Positions 12,140 through 24,705 of a stretch of 64,000 nt of DNA are shown piece after piece (the stretch's first letter is position 1; each line of letters opens with the position of its first letter). The DNA comes from Metaphire vulgaris (taxonomy: Eukaryota > Annelida > Clitellata > Crassiclitellata > Megascolecidae), in contig CM030841.1 in assembly GCA_018105865.1 (NCBI GenBank), forward strand, positions 9,247,729 to 9,311,728. The letters are read 5' to 3'. A model generated the notes under the pieces. It saw only the letters and a list, made by a program, of their open reading frames with translations, was not told where the DNA came from and did not search any database. Made by a program: the position numbers and the translations under genes.

Positions 12140-12811
12140 TGCATTTCGCTTTTACTCTGGCGATGCTTTTACACGAATGCTGTCATATATCTGCCGTTCG
12201 TCATCGTGATTGGATGCGGTCATCCCGAATAATAACGAGGTTCTGAGAAGAAGATTTTGTGTTTTATGTTCTCCGACAATTCGTGCTTGCTTCCTCAGTC
12301 ACATTCTCTCCTCCTCCTCCTCCTCCTCTCCCGCTCCTCTGACTTGTCTCCTTATTCTGCAGCGCACATTCTCCTCCTTGCACCATTATCGCATTCTGCG
12401 TCGAAACACTTGCTGTATCTACAGTAAATTCAGTCATTATCATCTCTTGGGAAAGTAGTCTGGGTCTTTGTACTTCCGGTGCTTCCATTGGACAGCGTCG
12501 TCGTCGTCGTCGTCGCCGTCGTCGCCGTCATCGCAATTGTCGTCCGAATTCAAGAGTGAAAACAGTGAGGAGTGATTCGGAGGATCGTCACTCCAAGAAC
12601 CGTTCAAGTACAAGCACGCAGAAAAGGAAGCTTCGTTTTAACGATAGAGAACCCACACTCGAACACTGCCGCGTACGTTTTCACGTCAACGCGGATACAT
12701 TATTACACAAACGGATGCTAGACAAATGATTGTAAACCCTAGTTTTAACATACAAACAGTTCTTATAATCGATTTCAATTTTGCTGCTTAATTTAATAAT
12801 ATCTTGCAATG
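12140..12811. other. No gene recognised; (CTC)n and (GTC)n runs
   Basis: Contains short CTC (12308-12330) and GTC (12494-12535) trinucleotide runs and no supported gene. Confidence 0.5.
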
Positions 12812-13057
12812 CAGTGGCGTAGCCAGGGTTCCGAAATAGGGGCACATCGACATCAAAAAAATCCGACGAGCAAACAAAAGAGGGTCGTCAATGAGAAATT
12901 TCTCGCACATTCACATAATCCCTTGCATCGTGCCACCCACCCTTCCCCTCCTATCCCCAAATGACTCAACGTCTTTACGCAAATCCCACCACGGGTCCCA
13001 ACCAGAATAGGGGGGGGGAGGTCGGTCCCTCCCGTACCTCTCGTGACTACGCCAATG
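12812..13057. mobile_element. Probable old hAT-like MITE (CAGTGGCGTAGCCAGG family)
   Basis: Starts CAGTGGCGTAGCCAGGG and ends GTGACTACGCCAATG. No target duplication is detectable, so the copy is old or its end is misplaced. The right end has AATG where the canonical end is ACTG. Confidence 0.55.
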
Positions 13058-14472
13058 AACTGTTATAGGACCGAGTGCATCGGTGGTTTGACGTCAAGAT
13101 TAAAGTCCCCTTGCGAGATAATAAGTCATCCTAAGTCAATCGAAGCTGCCCTGCATGCAGCCACGTCAAACACTATTATTATCTGTCCTAGGGTAGGGTA
13201 TCGATCGATCGGAAGGAGTGGTGGGAGGAGAAGGCGGGACTCGGTCTCCCTGGTAATAATCGACTTCAGCGGCGCTGAAACTGATCGCCGCCCTACGTCC
13301 GTCTTTAGCAAAGTCTTTTTCGACGCCGTCTTTTTTATGTAACGGAGAGGAGAGAGACGGCGCAAGGCCAAGAGGACAAAGACTGCGAGGAGCACGCTGG
13401 CCCATGAATCCAGCAAATCTTTTTGTGTATCGACATTATTTTCTTCTTTATAAAAAAATCTCGCTCGTGTTTGACATGGTAAAACGAAAGCAGCTTCAAT
13501 GTGAGATGCATTAACTTTAAGGTATACACACACCGAGGCAGTTCATTGGCAGGTTTCATCGTCTACTGCGCCATTGAACTGATGACGGGAACAAATATTG
13601 ATCTTAACCTCCTGACCCCAAAACTACTCCATCAAACAATACAATACGCAGGTTGACAATCTATCATATAGCGTTTGATGAATATAAAATTCATCTAAGA
13701 AAGATAGAGACAGAGAGACAGACAGAGACAGAGACAGACAGAGACAAAGACAGACAGAGACAGAGAACAGTGAAATTCGTAGCTTCAAACTAAACGTGAA
13801 GCTTGTTTGTCCAGATGTTTGGGGTCCGCAATTTAGGGCGTCGGAAAATTTTACCGAAAAAATCGCTTAAACAGATTGGGATGCCAAAATTTATTTGGCT
13901 TCAAAGACGAAGAGAGGTTGTCAAAAATATTACTGTATTTCTAGTGGAATGCTTAATTACTACTGTGGACACGAGTCATCGGTGGCTAATTTTGTTCTTT
14001 GTCACCCGAAAAACCTCCCAAAATTTCCACAAGCCCCAGTAACAGAGCATCAAGAGAGAATTATTTATCTGGGAAAAGTCCACAGCTGTCCCGTGCATAG
14101 AGACCTCAAAATCGTCAGACAAGCAATTCGACGAACGTGCATCGTGTGAGAACAGCTCTACAGCGATTGCCTGAAACGATGGCTGTCATTAACACCGTAT
14201 TCGATTTCCTATAGATATATGTCTTCAGACATTGTTCACAAATATTGAACATGCAGTACGCCTAATCATTGGAACGCGATATCGGCTGTAGTAATGTCAG
14301 ATTTACTGTCCACTGGAACAAAAAAAACAAAAATTTGAATCGAGTGTTTTCGGATAAAATACTTCCATATTGACGGTCTATAAAGTCCACTTGTTTAATT
14401 TTAAAATGTCTTTGTTTTGTCTTAGTGTAATCTTCATCTGCGATAAATTGGCATACCAGTATAGCTTTAAAG
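13058..14472. other. No gene recognised; GAGACA repeat inside
   Basis: A GAGACA/GACA simple repeat spans about 13684-13768. Overlapping open frames at 13803-14149 keep a Cys/His-containing stretch in one frame, but I cannot match it to a family. Confidence 0.4.
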
Positions 14473-14776
14473 CAGTGGTGTAGCCAGGGTTACAGAATGG
14501 GGACGCCATTACGTCAGATACGCACATCATCACACTTACAGTATGGTCTGATTAGTGGCTTGGGGAGCTTCTGGAACTTCTCAGGGGATGTTTTTGACAT
14601 TACAAGATGGTTCATACCTTAAAGGCTTCGAAAGTGATTTCTATTAACATGCAATAGTCAAATTCCCTACCCTCTCGACAAAAGTGGCTAACGACTTTAC
14701 ACAAATCCCGTGACCAGTCTCAGCCCGAATATTGGGTGGGTTGGGTGTCCCGTGTACGCTAGTGACTACGTTAATG
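14473..14776. mobile_element. Probable hAT-like MITE (CAGTGGTGTAGCCAGG)
   Basis: Starts CAGTGGTGTAGCCAGGG and ends GTGACTACGTTAATG. Octamers ctttaaag / cttgaaac match at 6 of 8. Same family as 12812. Confidence 0.6.
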
Positions 14777-14779
14777 CTT

Positions 14780-15870
14780 GAAACTGTGCTCGCGAAATAA
14801 AATTCCCCCTAATCTGTGTATTTAAAATATTTCGAATATTTTATTAATCGATCAACTTAACCAGTACAAAGTACTCAGGTCAGTAACACGATCTCCGCTG
14901 AGATTGAGTCATTCCGAATGAAAACATTCAATCGTCAGTCTCGCATTCGGCAAATGCACAAATATTAAGAAGACGCTAAGAGCAGTAGCAACCTGTACAG
15001 TAACGATTCGTTCCATCGATTCGTCTGTCTCATTGTGTGTCCGTCTAGATCTCTTTCACGAACTGCAGTCACGCATATATACACCTACATACATGTATGT
15101 ATGTATGTATGTAGATATATATATATACACATACATACATGTATATATATACTGTATATATATAAATCGCTGCATTTATCGGGCTGAAGAATTTCAATGC
15201 AACCATAAGCATCCCAATTTCTGTAAATGACTATTTCCGTATTTGAAAGTATCAGTTGGCGGTATATTCTTCGATGTTCCAGGCATCCATTTGGCTTTGA
15301 GTCACAGCCGGAATGATTTTCTTAGACGCGTGTTTGCCTTTGCAAGGAGGATGCTATTTTCTTTAGATTGCTCCGAGATGCTCGAAGCGGCATCACAGGC
15401 CGCGAGAGTCGTCTTCTGCACGCAATTCCAGTATTCTTTACGGTCGCGACGTCCTTGTGACGGGTCGACCGGTCTGTATTCAAATATTGGACGAAGGTCG
15501 ACGTTGACCTTCTTCGTGCATTTCAGCGAGCAAACTGATTCGCTTGACCTATTCACTTACTTACTTACTTACTTACTTACTGCAATTCGTCGGTACTAAA
15601 AGGTCTCTAACGTCTTTTTTGACAGGAAGGTCAACGAAGATGGACAAGTGTGGCTGCTGTATATCCAGAATTCCGATGGCCCCATCCTTTCTTCCGTCTA
15701 TCTCTGTAACAAACCTTCCATCTTGGAAGAAAAAGAACGCATGCGAAGGACTGTAAAATCGCCCCCATTCAACCGAGGCCGTAAAAACTACATGTGAAGG
15801 CGTACTTATTTTTCGACCTATAATAATAACCTGCTGATAATAATAACGCGATTTTCAAATGGTTTAAGAG
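14780..15870. other. No gene recognised; short ATGT and ACTT repeats
   Basis: Contains an ATGT/AT-rich repeat (15085-15165) and an ACTT repeat (about 15555-15580). The 118-codon open frame at 15243-15599 has no recognisable domain and runs into the ACTT array. Confidence 0.35.
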
Positions 15871-15978
15871 CACAGGCATAAACGTCTATCGCGCCTCTAG
15901 GCTCAACCCCCCCCCCACACACACACACTTTGAGAGGGATCCCCATAGGGATGGGGAAGATTCAGGTTTACGCCAATG
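15871..15978. mobile_element. Possible short hAT-like MITE
   Basis: Starts CACAGGCATAAACGTC and ends CAGGTTTACGCCAATG. Octamers tttaagag / tttagcag match at 6 of 8. The element at 32872 has the same CACTGGCGTAA-type start. Confidence 0.4.
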
Positions 15979-16084
15979 TTTAGCAGGCTAAGCAAGCCTG
16001 AGTGAAAGCCACTATAATATTACTCTTAGCATTTAATAGCCTAATTCTCGCAAATAAATTTTAAATTAATTTATTGTTCAACTG

Positions 16085-16620
16085 TTTCTGTCTTTTTGCT
16101 CAAATTGTTCCATTGTTCAGTTCAGTTCATAGGCGCTATGTTAACAAATGCGCCGTCGCTGCTAAAGAAATAAGTTTTCAATCGTGTTAGAAAAACTGCA
16201 CGCGAGGTCGAAACATCCCTTAAGTCCGATGGAAGTGTGGTCCAGGTCGCTGGTCCCAGCGTCTTGATCGATCGATCGCCAATCTTGCTTTTAGTTCTCG
16301 GAGTAATTAATGTCCGTGTGTCATTGGGTCGTAATCCCGCAAGTCTACTGTAAGTTCAGTTCTTATTTGTTTGCAGTATTTCGCTAAATATTCCAGGGCT
16401 TCACCTCTAAGGCATTTGTCCACAAGGGATATGATTTTAAAGCTTATTCGATCTCTAACTGGTAACCAGTGTATAGCTGATGAAGTATCGGTGTGATGTG
16501 CTCCATCCGTTTCGTCCCGGAAATAAGCCCTGCTGCAGAATTTTGAATCATTTGGAGACGTCCGATTTGTTCTACGGTTACATGTGTAAGAAGACTGTTG
16601 CAATTGTCCACAGCCTTAGC
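16085..16620 (-). pseudogene. LINE (L2/CR1-like) ORF2 3' remnant
   Basis: Read on the minus strand, the frame gives SSAIHWLPVRDRISFKIISL, then CLRGEALEYL, and further on LGPATWTTLPSDLR and TRLKTYFF. These are the conserved last motifs of L2/CR1-type LINE reverse transcriptases (HWLPVxxRIxFK, LWNxLPxxLR, LKTYLF). One or more frameshifts occur and the 5' part is missing. The MITE at 16629 sits at its upstream edge. Confidence 0.85.
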
Positions 16621-16628
16621 ACTGAAAC

Positions 16629-16804
16629 CAGGGATATTTTACACCCCCCTTAACACCTCTCCCCAATTTGAGGTCGATACCTCTCCAAAAAAGGTAATGT
16701 GACAATGGTATGCATGCAAAACGCATACTAATTAGCTCCGGACACCCCCTCAATTTGAGGTCGACATCCCCCCAAATAATTTCACAATCCTAGATATATC
16801 CCTG
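16629..16804. mobile_element. hAT-like MITE (CAGGGATATTTTTACAC family)
   Basis: A 176-bp element with ends CAGGGATATTTTACACCC and CTAGATATATCCCTG, flanked by the perfect 8-bp duplication actgaaac. Confidence 0.9.
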
Positions 16805-17121
16805 ACTGAAACGATTTTCTTCCTTGATACCACTCTCCTCTTGAGCAATTTGCATTTTTGTGCTCCTAACCTATGAATCTGCCTCCTTCTTAGGCCTCTT
16901 ATATAGGCACAGCTTCGATCTTCTTTGTGTCAGAATGTTGTAAATGATCGAAAGTCAACAAAGCCACGAATGAATTTGTTGGGCTGTGAAGATCAAAAGT
17001 TTTTAATTAAGTCCTATTCGCTAGATGACGCGATTAAACGATATAATCTCGTTTGTCATTTCTGTTCAAATATTAAAAAACATCTCAATAAAGCACATCT
17101 CGCAAAACTGTAACTGGTTTT

Positions 17122-17418
17122 CAGTGACGGTTAAAAGAATTCTTGGTGGGGGGATGCACGGAATTTTTATGAAGCTATGAAGTTTGTGGGGGGATACAAT
17201 GAATTTATAGGAAGTTGGTGGGAGGATGAAATAAAATCCCGAAAAACGTTGACAAGCAAAAAATTCCCCGACAAATGTATATAAATTTTCCTGGAAAAGG
17301 CTGACAAGCAAAAAAGATCATCTACAGATACCCAACGTCAAACGCCAATGACAAGCGAAAAAAAGCTCGGTGGGCGGGGAATGCATCCCAGTCATCCCCC
17401 AACGTGGAACCGCAACTG
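17122..17418. mobile_element. hAT-like MITE with tandem GACAAGCAAAAAA motif
   Basis: Ends are CAGTGACGG and CCGCAACTG. Octamers ctggtttt / ctggtatt match at 7 of 8. The interior has three copies of GACAAGCAAAAAA or GACAAGCGAAAAAA. Confidence 0.7.
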
Positions 17419-17751
17419 CTGGTATTCTTTGGACTGATTTGTGAGTGACTGAGTGAAAACATTTGCTGCTCAACTACAGTATAACTGTAGTGAAGGCCAA
17501 ATGCTTGTCAGATTAGTGTATGAAATATTGACTTAGGACCAACTACAAACAGGTTAGTGCCCATAGTTGAAATGTAAAGATCTTTAACTCAAATGATCAT
17601 TGTCGCGCTAACGTTAACTAACGAATATTACGCCGAAATCAGAATATATATATATATATATAAGGCCGGAAGATCAAATTACTATCGAATTACTCGCTAG
17701 GCCTACTACTTTCTGATGACCGTTTGTGAGAGGTGGTCTGTAGTTCCTACG

Positions 17752-17939
17752 CAGTGTTTAATCTAGACTCCTGGACGGGGCTTCAAAGCCGGGAAAAACT
17801 GACAAATTGGGGAATTCTGCTATGGGGCTGCTGTTAGTTGATGTAGATGTAGTATGCCAAAATTTCCCGGGGGATTTGAAATTTCCGATGAGGGAAAGGG
17901 CAATTTTTCCCCCGGAAACGGCCTAGATTATATACCCTG
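17752..17939. mobile_element. hAT-like MITE (CAGTGTTTAATCTAGACTCC family)
   Basis: Ends are CAGTGTTTAATCTAGACTCC and GCCTAGATTATATACCCTG. Octamers ttcctacg / ctcctacg match at 7 of 8. Related to 46389. Confidence 0.8.
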
Positions 17940-18055
17940 CTCCTACGTATCCCGTTGTTGAGGAATTGGAACATCTCAATCTATAGATAACAAAGAACTC
18001 ATTCAAGCAGGAATTTATCATCAGTACAGTGCACTCAGTTATGTCCTTTGGGTGT

Positions 18056-18271
18056 CAGGGCCGTCGAGATAAAATACGGGCCGGGGGACAAATATTGGGA
18101 ACTTCAAAAAAATCTTGACGATCAAAAAAGGTTATCTTCATATTAAATAAATGCTGACAAGCAAAAAAGGTCGTCACTTATTTAATTCCTGGTTAGCGCA
18201 GGCCCTTTGTTTATCGTCGGGCCCGGGTAAAAATGTAAAAATGTACCCATGCCCCATTCTCGTCGGCCCTG
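18056..18271. mobile_element. hAT-like MITE (CAGGGCCGTCGAGA family)
   Basis: Ends are CAGGGCCGTCGAGATAAAAT and TTCTCGTCGGCCCTG. Octamers ttgggtgt / ttgggtgc match at 7 of 8. The interior has two motif copies, GACGATCAAAAAAGG and GACAAGCAAAAAAGGTCGTC. Confidence 0.85.
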
Positions 18272-18471
18272 TTGGGTGCCCAAGAACCCAGTTTAGGATG
18301 GCTTTCAAAATTCGTGCTTATTGGTGTAGTGATAGCCTAATATTATGCTATCCATAACTTGACTGGACATGCATTTAATATCATTTATTCACTTGGGTGG
18401 ATGTAGTGGTGGAGATGTACCAGTAGGAGGGATGCAGTTATTGGGGAATCCTCCCCTACAAATCGTGCCCT

Positions 18472-18473
<2 letters not shown>

Positions 18474-18517
<44 letters not shown>
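18474..18517. repeat. (TA)n microsatellite
   Basis: An uninterrupted TA run. Confidence 0.95.
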
Positions 18518-18519
<2 letters not shown>

Positions 18520-18695
18520 TATACTTTGCTCAAAATATCAACGTTAGAGTTCAGATTTCAAAGTATCTTCTAAATGTGTGTGTCCCATATTTGATGGCTT
18601 CTCGTTATAAATCTTGTGTTTAAAACTCTTTTTTATTATATCGGAGCTCATCAATACCCTAGGGACACCCTAGGGACGTACGGCCCATACAGCGG

Positions 18696-19033
18696 CAGCG
18701 GCGAAGCCAGGTTTCGAGACTAGGGGCGCCATTCAAATCAAACATTTTCTTCCCATTTAGTCCGACTAGGGTGTTTGGAGGATCGTCGTGAGCTCCCCAG
18801 CGGGTCTGGGGTAGATACTCCCCCGCACAGAAGCTTTTGAGTAACATCAGAGTTAAACCGTGAGCTTGGTGCATACCTTAGAGGCTTCTACTCAATCTAC
18901 TGTGATTTATAATGATGTGGTCAAAAGTTGTAACACAACTAAGCTGTCGATTCCAATGACAATAACCTCCTAATTTCCCCGAAAAACGACAAAAATTTGG
19001 GAGGCCCCGTGCCCTCTAGTCTCTGCGCAACTG
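18696..19033. mobile_element. Probable old hAT-like MITE (CAGCGGCGAAGCCAGG)
   Basis: Starts CAGCGGCGAAGCCAGG and ends CTCTGCGCAACTG. Octamers tacagcgg / tacattgg match at 6 of 8. Same family as the CAGTGGCGTAGCCAGG elements. Confidence 0.55.
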
Positions 19034-20212
19034 TACATTGGCTCTATGGACACCTACGGTGTAAACTGCACAGCTTAAAAATTAATCAACCGAGCAGGAA
19101 TGCTGCAAATGTGATCGACGGACCCCATTTTTCCCGGAACCCTAATGGCTGTCAAGTTTAAATTTGCCGTCGACGTATTTTAACAGTTCTGGGAAATCAA
19201 TTCACATACTTGATGAATGATCTCGGCCTTATTGTGTTAAAAAAATTTTTCAGTATAGAGTGTGTAGAAACTCTCGATAGAGTTTCTCTGGAAATCTCGC
19301 GGCCCTACGATGCAATAAATTTCTGCTTCGGTGACAAACGAGGAAGCCTTTTGCTGCAGAAGCAGTTTACCTTGACTCAGAAACTCGCCGGAGCGTAACA
19401 GATGATAATATTATCAGAGACGCCGGCGTTTCTATTGTGTTCAGTGCAGTGCAAAAGTCAGGGTTGGAAGGTAACTCTCAACGGCAAGCGAGAGGAGGCA
19501 TCTCATTGTAAGGAACTGTTTTGAAGACAGTGATAGGAGGACTGGTTCAAGCGATTGGCCTTTTAAGATTAATTAAAGATCGACGTTCTAACGAAGGCTT
19601 TTATAACTTGAGCAATGCTGTCGGATTGTTAGTCGACGTTGCATTTATAGCGGCTAAGCAAATATATTGCATCGCACCATGCATGGTCTTCGTAACAGTA
19701 CTAGATAATTAATTAAATTACCAATCCAAATTAATTATAGCAGCAAATCTTGTGAACATCCATTGAACTGCTGTCATATACAGTGGAAAATAGTTGAGCC
19801 CAGATTGGCTAGACAAAGGGTTCAAGGAATCTATAGGGGCTTGTAAGCCTTTCTAGTCAGACCGAACAGTATTTCGTAAAGTCTAATGTAGATGGTGGCC
19901 AAAGCTGATATTCGCCGTCCTGTCGGGCCCTGTGTACTTATGTCTCATCAACCAACTTTGTTGAATTTTATTCCATTGCTCGGCGATATTCGCCAAGATT
20001 CTAATGCAATGTGATTTACCTAATTTGTATAGCGCTGATGTGAGCTACAAATTTGCCTTTGCTCATGCGCTTTTTATTCAATCCTCAATCCCTTTACGCT
20101 CTGTCCTTTGTTCCTGTGACCAACCGACAAGCAAAGCAACTGATGTACCAAACATACACTTATACTGTACTTACTTATGTACTTACATACGTACGTACAG
20201 TACACACACATA
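19034..20212. other. No gene recognised
   Basis: The short open frames at 19210-19398 and 19521-19712 match nothing known. A short tetranucleotide stretch (CTTA/GTAC) precedes the Tc1-like element. Confidence 0.4.
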
Positions 20213-21605
20213 CAGTACTGGCCAAATTATTATGGATTTGGTTTCCAACAGTTGATTTCTTAGTTATATCGGTAAAAAGGCTAAAATAAAGTGACGCTAT
20301 GGCAAAAGTGCAACTTTAATGAATAGCTTAATGTGTCTGCGGCCAAAGTAAGTCGGACTTGAGCTGATTCGGTACTTTGTCCATCAGCCACGTGCCTTAG
20401 GGACAGCAGCTACCTTGATCTGGTATCTGCAATATCGATGACCTGGCATGATCCTTCAGGTGCTGGTCATGGAACCATACGTGAAGAAGCCACTCGGTGA
20501 GTTGGCGCTTGTTTGTAGAGACTGCTTCTTTGTTCTTCTTGTCTTTAAGCATCTTCTAAACATTTTCAATTGGGCTCATGTCGGCTATGTTCCGGTTCCC
20601 CGACCAGTCAAGCAACCGTAATCCCTGCCTCCTGACGAATTCCTTCACTTTCCTGGCAGTGTGGCGTGGTTCATTGTCCTGCTGGAAGGTCACGTCTGCA
20701 TTTCTAGTGCCAAACCATGCACGATTGCATGTGTGATGAGATAAGACTTAAGTAATGTACAGTAGGTCTACCTTCGACCAGTCAGCGGAAATCCAAGACA
20801 CATGTTCTCGTGCCAACTGCAGCCTCTTCTTCATCACCGATGTCCGACGTCGTTAGCAGAGGCTTCTTCAGAGGTCGACATGATCGTAATCCAGCATTGA
20901 ACAGACGTCTACGCGCCGTTCTACTGCTGCAGCTGTCCCACTCAAATCTCATTCGATCTCCCAACTGTCTAGCGGTTGCCCTGCGGTTGGGCAGGCACAA
21001 ACTGACCAGTTTCCAGTCGTCTCTTGCACTCGATAGACATCGTCTGCCACATCTTCCCCTTCGCTTCGGAGACAAGGTCAGGCCAAACATCACACGTTTT
21101 GTAATAACACTCACAACTTCGGATGAAACCTTCATTTTCTCAGCAATATCTGTCTGTGTCAAAGATGTCTCCTCCAGAAGAACACGAATCTGGCCCTTCT
21201 TCCTCGGGCTAAGATCAGACTTCTTTCCCATCACATGGCTAAGACATGTCGCCGAAGATATTACTGCATAGTATCGGTTAAATATGCGAAAGGGCCACTA
21301 ATTGCAAATTGACTTATAAAATTAACTTAGAAGTGAAACTATGGTGCGTGAAGATTAACGAAATATCTTCACAAAATAGGCATTTTATTAAGAATTACTG
21401 TCAACAAAAACAAAGCAGTTATCTATAGCAAATGATATATAATATAATAATTTTATATGAATTTATATTCAATTTTATAGCATTAGAACAGCAAAGTGTC
21501 ATTCAAGAAGGATAAGCACCGCCAGGAGAAATAAACAGACTAGCAGCTATTAGAATCAAATTAGTGATGAAAACGACAAAATCCATAATAATTTGGCCAG
21601 TACTG
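20213..21605 (-). mobile_element. Tc1-like element with intact termini, dead transposase
   Basis: The terminal inverted repeats begin CAGTACTGGCCAAATTATTA and continue ATGGATTT. They are perfect for about 27 bp at 20213 and, inverted, at 21605. TA flanks each side (20211-20212, 21606-21607). The length of 1393 bp is typical of Tc1/mariner elements. The transposase lies on the minus strand and is broken. The clean TIRs mean the copy could still be moved by an enzyme from elsewhere. Confidence 0.95.
20400..21234 (-). pseudogene. Tc1-like transposase pseudogene
   Basis: The N-terminal frame (21234 down to 20782) shows the two helix-turn-helix modules of Tc1 transposases: LSPRKKGQIRVLLEETSLTQ, TDIAEKM, then a GRCGRR linker and NRRATARQLGDRM. 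Downstream, in other frames, remain ADWSKV and VTFQQDNEPRHTARKVKEFV with LLDWSGN and SPIENV (second Asp of the DDE triad and its SPIEN motif). Intervening catalytic-core sequence, including the SDES block with the first Asp, is missing, and a stop replaces the Trp usually following SPIEN. Typical members are about 340 residues; this reading totals far less. It is inactive. Confidence 0.9.
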
Positions 21606-21609
21606 TATG

Positions 21610-22020
21610 TGTTGAGGTAGCTCTGCTATCCATTTGTCATTAGAATAGTATAGGATTGCTATATTATTGTGCCATTGTATATTAATGTTTAGCTTAGCGT
21701 TATCGATTATGCCACGGGACAACAAATTTTGACAAAAGTCATGTTACTGAAATTAAATTAGCCATTTCTGATTAAATTTTATGTGATGAACACGAATATG
21801 ACATTTAAAATGCAATGTCATGTCTAGTTTTTGTAATCTGCAATTATTGTTCATTACGCTAATGCATGGCAATTGTAATGCAATAGTAGACCTATGGTTA
21901 ATACCTGTAAAAATCAAGCCATAGACTATGTCTTAAATTTCTTTGCCTGTCTCTTATACAGCTGTTCGGGAGCATCTAGAAAGGGTGTCCAGCAGTATTC
22001 AACAGCAGTATTCTTGTCTT
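21610..22020. other. No gene recognised
   Basis: AT-rich sequence without recognisable features. Confidence 0.5.
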
Positions 22021-22300
22021 ATCTTCAGCCATCCTCGCTACGAGGGTAGACCGCATCATGAATGAGATTGTTTCATTTTTTTCTGTTGTCTGTCATTCGG
22101 ATCACCATTTACATTGTCTTTCCAGTCCATTGCATGATGTTATCAGTCCATCTGGTTCTGGGTTTGCCTTTTTTTCTTTTCCATCAGTTGTACCTCGTAT
22201 AATTTCTTTTGTCAAGCAGGTACCTGTTTTCTTCATGATGTGGCCAGAGTATGGTAGTGAACCATTTTCACTAGTAGTATCTTTGTTCAATTGTTGCAAT
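22020..22300 (-). pseudogene. LINE ORF2 3'-end remnant
   Basis: The minus-strand frame reads SGHIMKKTGTCLTKEII and GTTDGKEKKANPEPDGLI. This matches the common LINE C-terminal pattern (GHIxRKxGxxLxKxIIxGxxxGKRxRGRPxxRWxD). Short and degraded. Confidence 0.65.
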
Positions 22301-22321
22301 TTCTTGATGAATACATACGCC

Positions 22322-22443
22322 CAGTGGCGTCATTTCACACTTTTCTTGGGGGGGGCGAGAAATTTTGTAAAATTTTCTTTCTAAATTTTTTTATATTTTT
22401 AGAAATTTTTCCGACTAAGTTTGAGTTTCGAAAAAAGCTCCGA

Positions 22444-22478
<35 letters not shown>

Positions 22479-22525
22479 CGTCAATTTTTTTTTACGTTCA
22501 CAAAGATATAAAAAATAGTTGACGA

Positions 22526-22564
<39 letters not shown>

Positions 22565-22745
22565 TGACGTTCCTGTTTTTCTTTTTTGCACATTAATACG
22601 TTATTAATACATTATATATTGATATTTTCATTTCCTTGGGGGCCACGGACCCTTTTTTTTTTTGTTGCACATTAATACATTTGAATTAATATTTTCATTT
22701 TCTTTGATGAATACATGGCCCCCAGCCCCCAAATGACGCCTCTGC
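22322..22745. mobile_element. hAT-like MITE with long poly-T interior
   Basis: A 424-bp element with ends CAGTGGCGTCATTTCAC and CCCCAAATGACGCCTCTG, and the perfect 8-bp duplication catacgcc. The two poly-T runs (22446-22475 and 22528-22562) are expanded A/T cores of the GACGAGC-A(n)-GGTCGTC motif, whose flanks are still visible. Confidence 0.9.
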
Positions 22746-22753
22746 ATACGCCA

Positions 22754-24119
22754 TGTTCATCACTGACCATACCTTGCTTGTTTTTCGGAAAGTTGTGACT
22801 TTGGTCTCCATTATCAGACTGATGGAACACGGGGTATTCGTGGGGAAAGCATCAAACTCAGTGTTTTAATAACCGGGAAACGACGGTTCAATGTCCCTCT
22901 ATTCAATCACAACAGCCCAGTGTGGGTCGAAAATATTGACCCGACCGACACCTGAATTATCGTGCTTCAATGTCGCACCTCAAGTGAGGTTAGATTCGAA
23001 TGATTCGACGCCGATGAGTGTTGCTTTCAGGTGCAAAGTTTAATACTTGTAAGGTATTTCCAAGGTGAATTAAGAATGTCATAGTAGGCCTACTGCTAGT
23101 AAGCCTTGTTTAACACGGTGTCAGTCAGAGGGTCATTCTGTTACATTTTTGACAGCAGTTGACCTAATGACCTGTCGTTTCGTCATAGATGGTCACAGCA
23201 GCTTAAAGTTGCGCAATTTCATAGTCGTACTGTATAGAACTGAAATGAATTCATTCTGCATTAATATGCATAACATGTCCTACATCTACAGAATGACCCT
23301 CTATCTGAGTCATCTCTAGTAGGGTCAACGATCTTAACTGCCAGACATCTTTTCCATTAACAGCATACAGCTCATAAACGAGAAAGAAGTTTCTTATGGA
23401 GTCTTTGTTCTCGAACAACATTTCATTATACAGCTGTAGCGCTTAAGAATTCAGTAAATACTCATCTCAACGCCGCAAATAGGGGGTGTATAGTTTGTAC
23501 TTGAAAACAATGGCGACATTGAGCAGCGTAGGGTTAGTCAAATTGCATTTCACAATAAAGCATGATCATTGCAATGCAAAAACACTCAACACTGTCACGA
23601 CTCTTCTGTGTTCGAGGATCCTTAGAAGATCTCCCACAAACAGTTGTCTTTGAAAGATAGCGGGTTCAACTCCTATGAGTTTGGCGGCCACAGTTGAGTG
23701 TTATAAAAGCAGGAGTCACCATGTAACGGCATTTTGAGTATCGTTACACATTACGTTAAAAAATAACTAAAGGGCGCGTACATAAGGGTGTGCTGATAGG
23801 GTATCCCATGATTTCGAATTCAGTACCACATCAACCATCCAAATTGGATAGAAATCGACCAAGTTTTCTTAAAGTTATAATGAAAAAGAGTTGGTCCCTT
23901 TTTATCCGAACACGGTGTATATTAGACAGACTAAAATAATTATTACGACAATATTATTACTAATAAACTGCTGCATGTCTGCGTTTTAGTGGTTCATAAA
24001 GAAGCCCCAGAAATGTCCTATTCCCTTGTATAACCAATCGGTCCCCCAGAAGACTCAAGAGATCGACACCTTTGCTTGAACCTTACAACGGTGACGTCAG
24101 TGCTGACTGTTAAACTCGT
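22754..24119. other. No gene recognised
   Basis: Unique-looking AT-rich sequence without supported coding potential. Confidence 0.45.
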
Positions 24120-24417
<298 letters not shown>

Positions 24418-24649
24418 TATAGCCTATCAGTCATTGCTCATCGCACTAGCGCTCAGGTCGCAAACATTTAATGGGGTAGCATGTATTGGTGATGATGGGC
24501 TGAGCTCATGTCACTTTTAATGAGTTTTTATTGTTGGTCATTAAAAACAATTGTAACGCTGCTAAAACCTCTTCCGACGCATCCATCCCTCTCTGCTTTA
24601 TCCGAGTAATGCGCCCAAATGCTGTATAACGCTGACTGTTTAATAATAA

Positions 24650-24705
24650 TTATGATTTTAAATGGCTTAGGAGGCTAAGTATGCCTGTGTGAAAACCACT
24701 TACAT
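24650..24705. repeat. Dispersed repeat end (AGGCTAAGTA-GCCTGTGTGAAA)
   Basis: The phrase GATTTTAAATGG..AGGCTAAGTATGCC..GTGAAAACCAC recurs at 56210-56258. Each time it is next to an AAT-rich run. Probably the 3' end of an unidentified retroelement with an (ATT)n tail on the minus strand. Confidence 0.5.

Noticed and set aside
22446..22562. Poly-A tails of retroposons (as poly-T)
   Set aside because: They lie inside a well-bounded hAT MITE and are flanked by arms of the internal motif.
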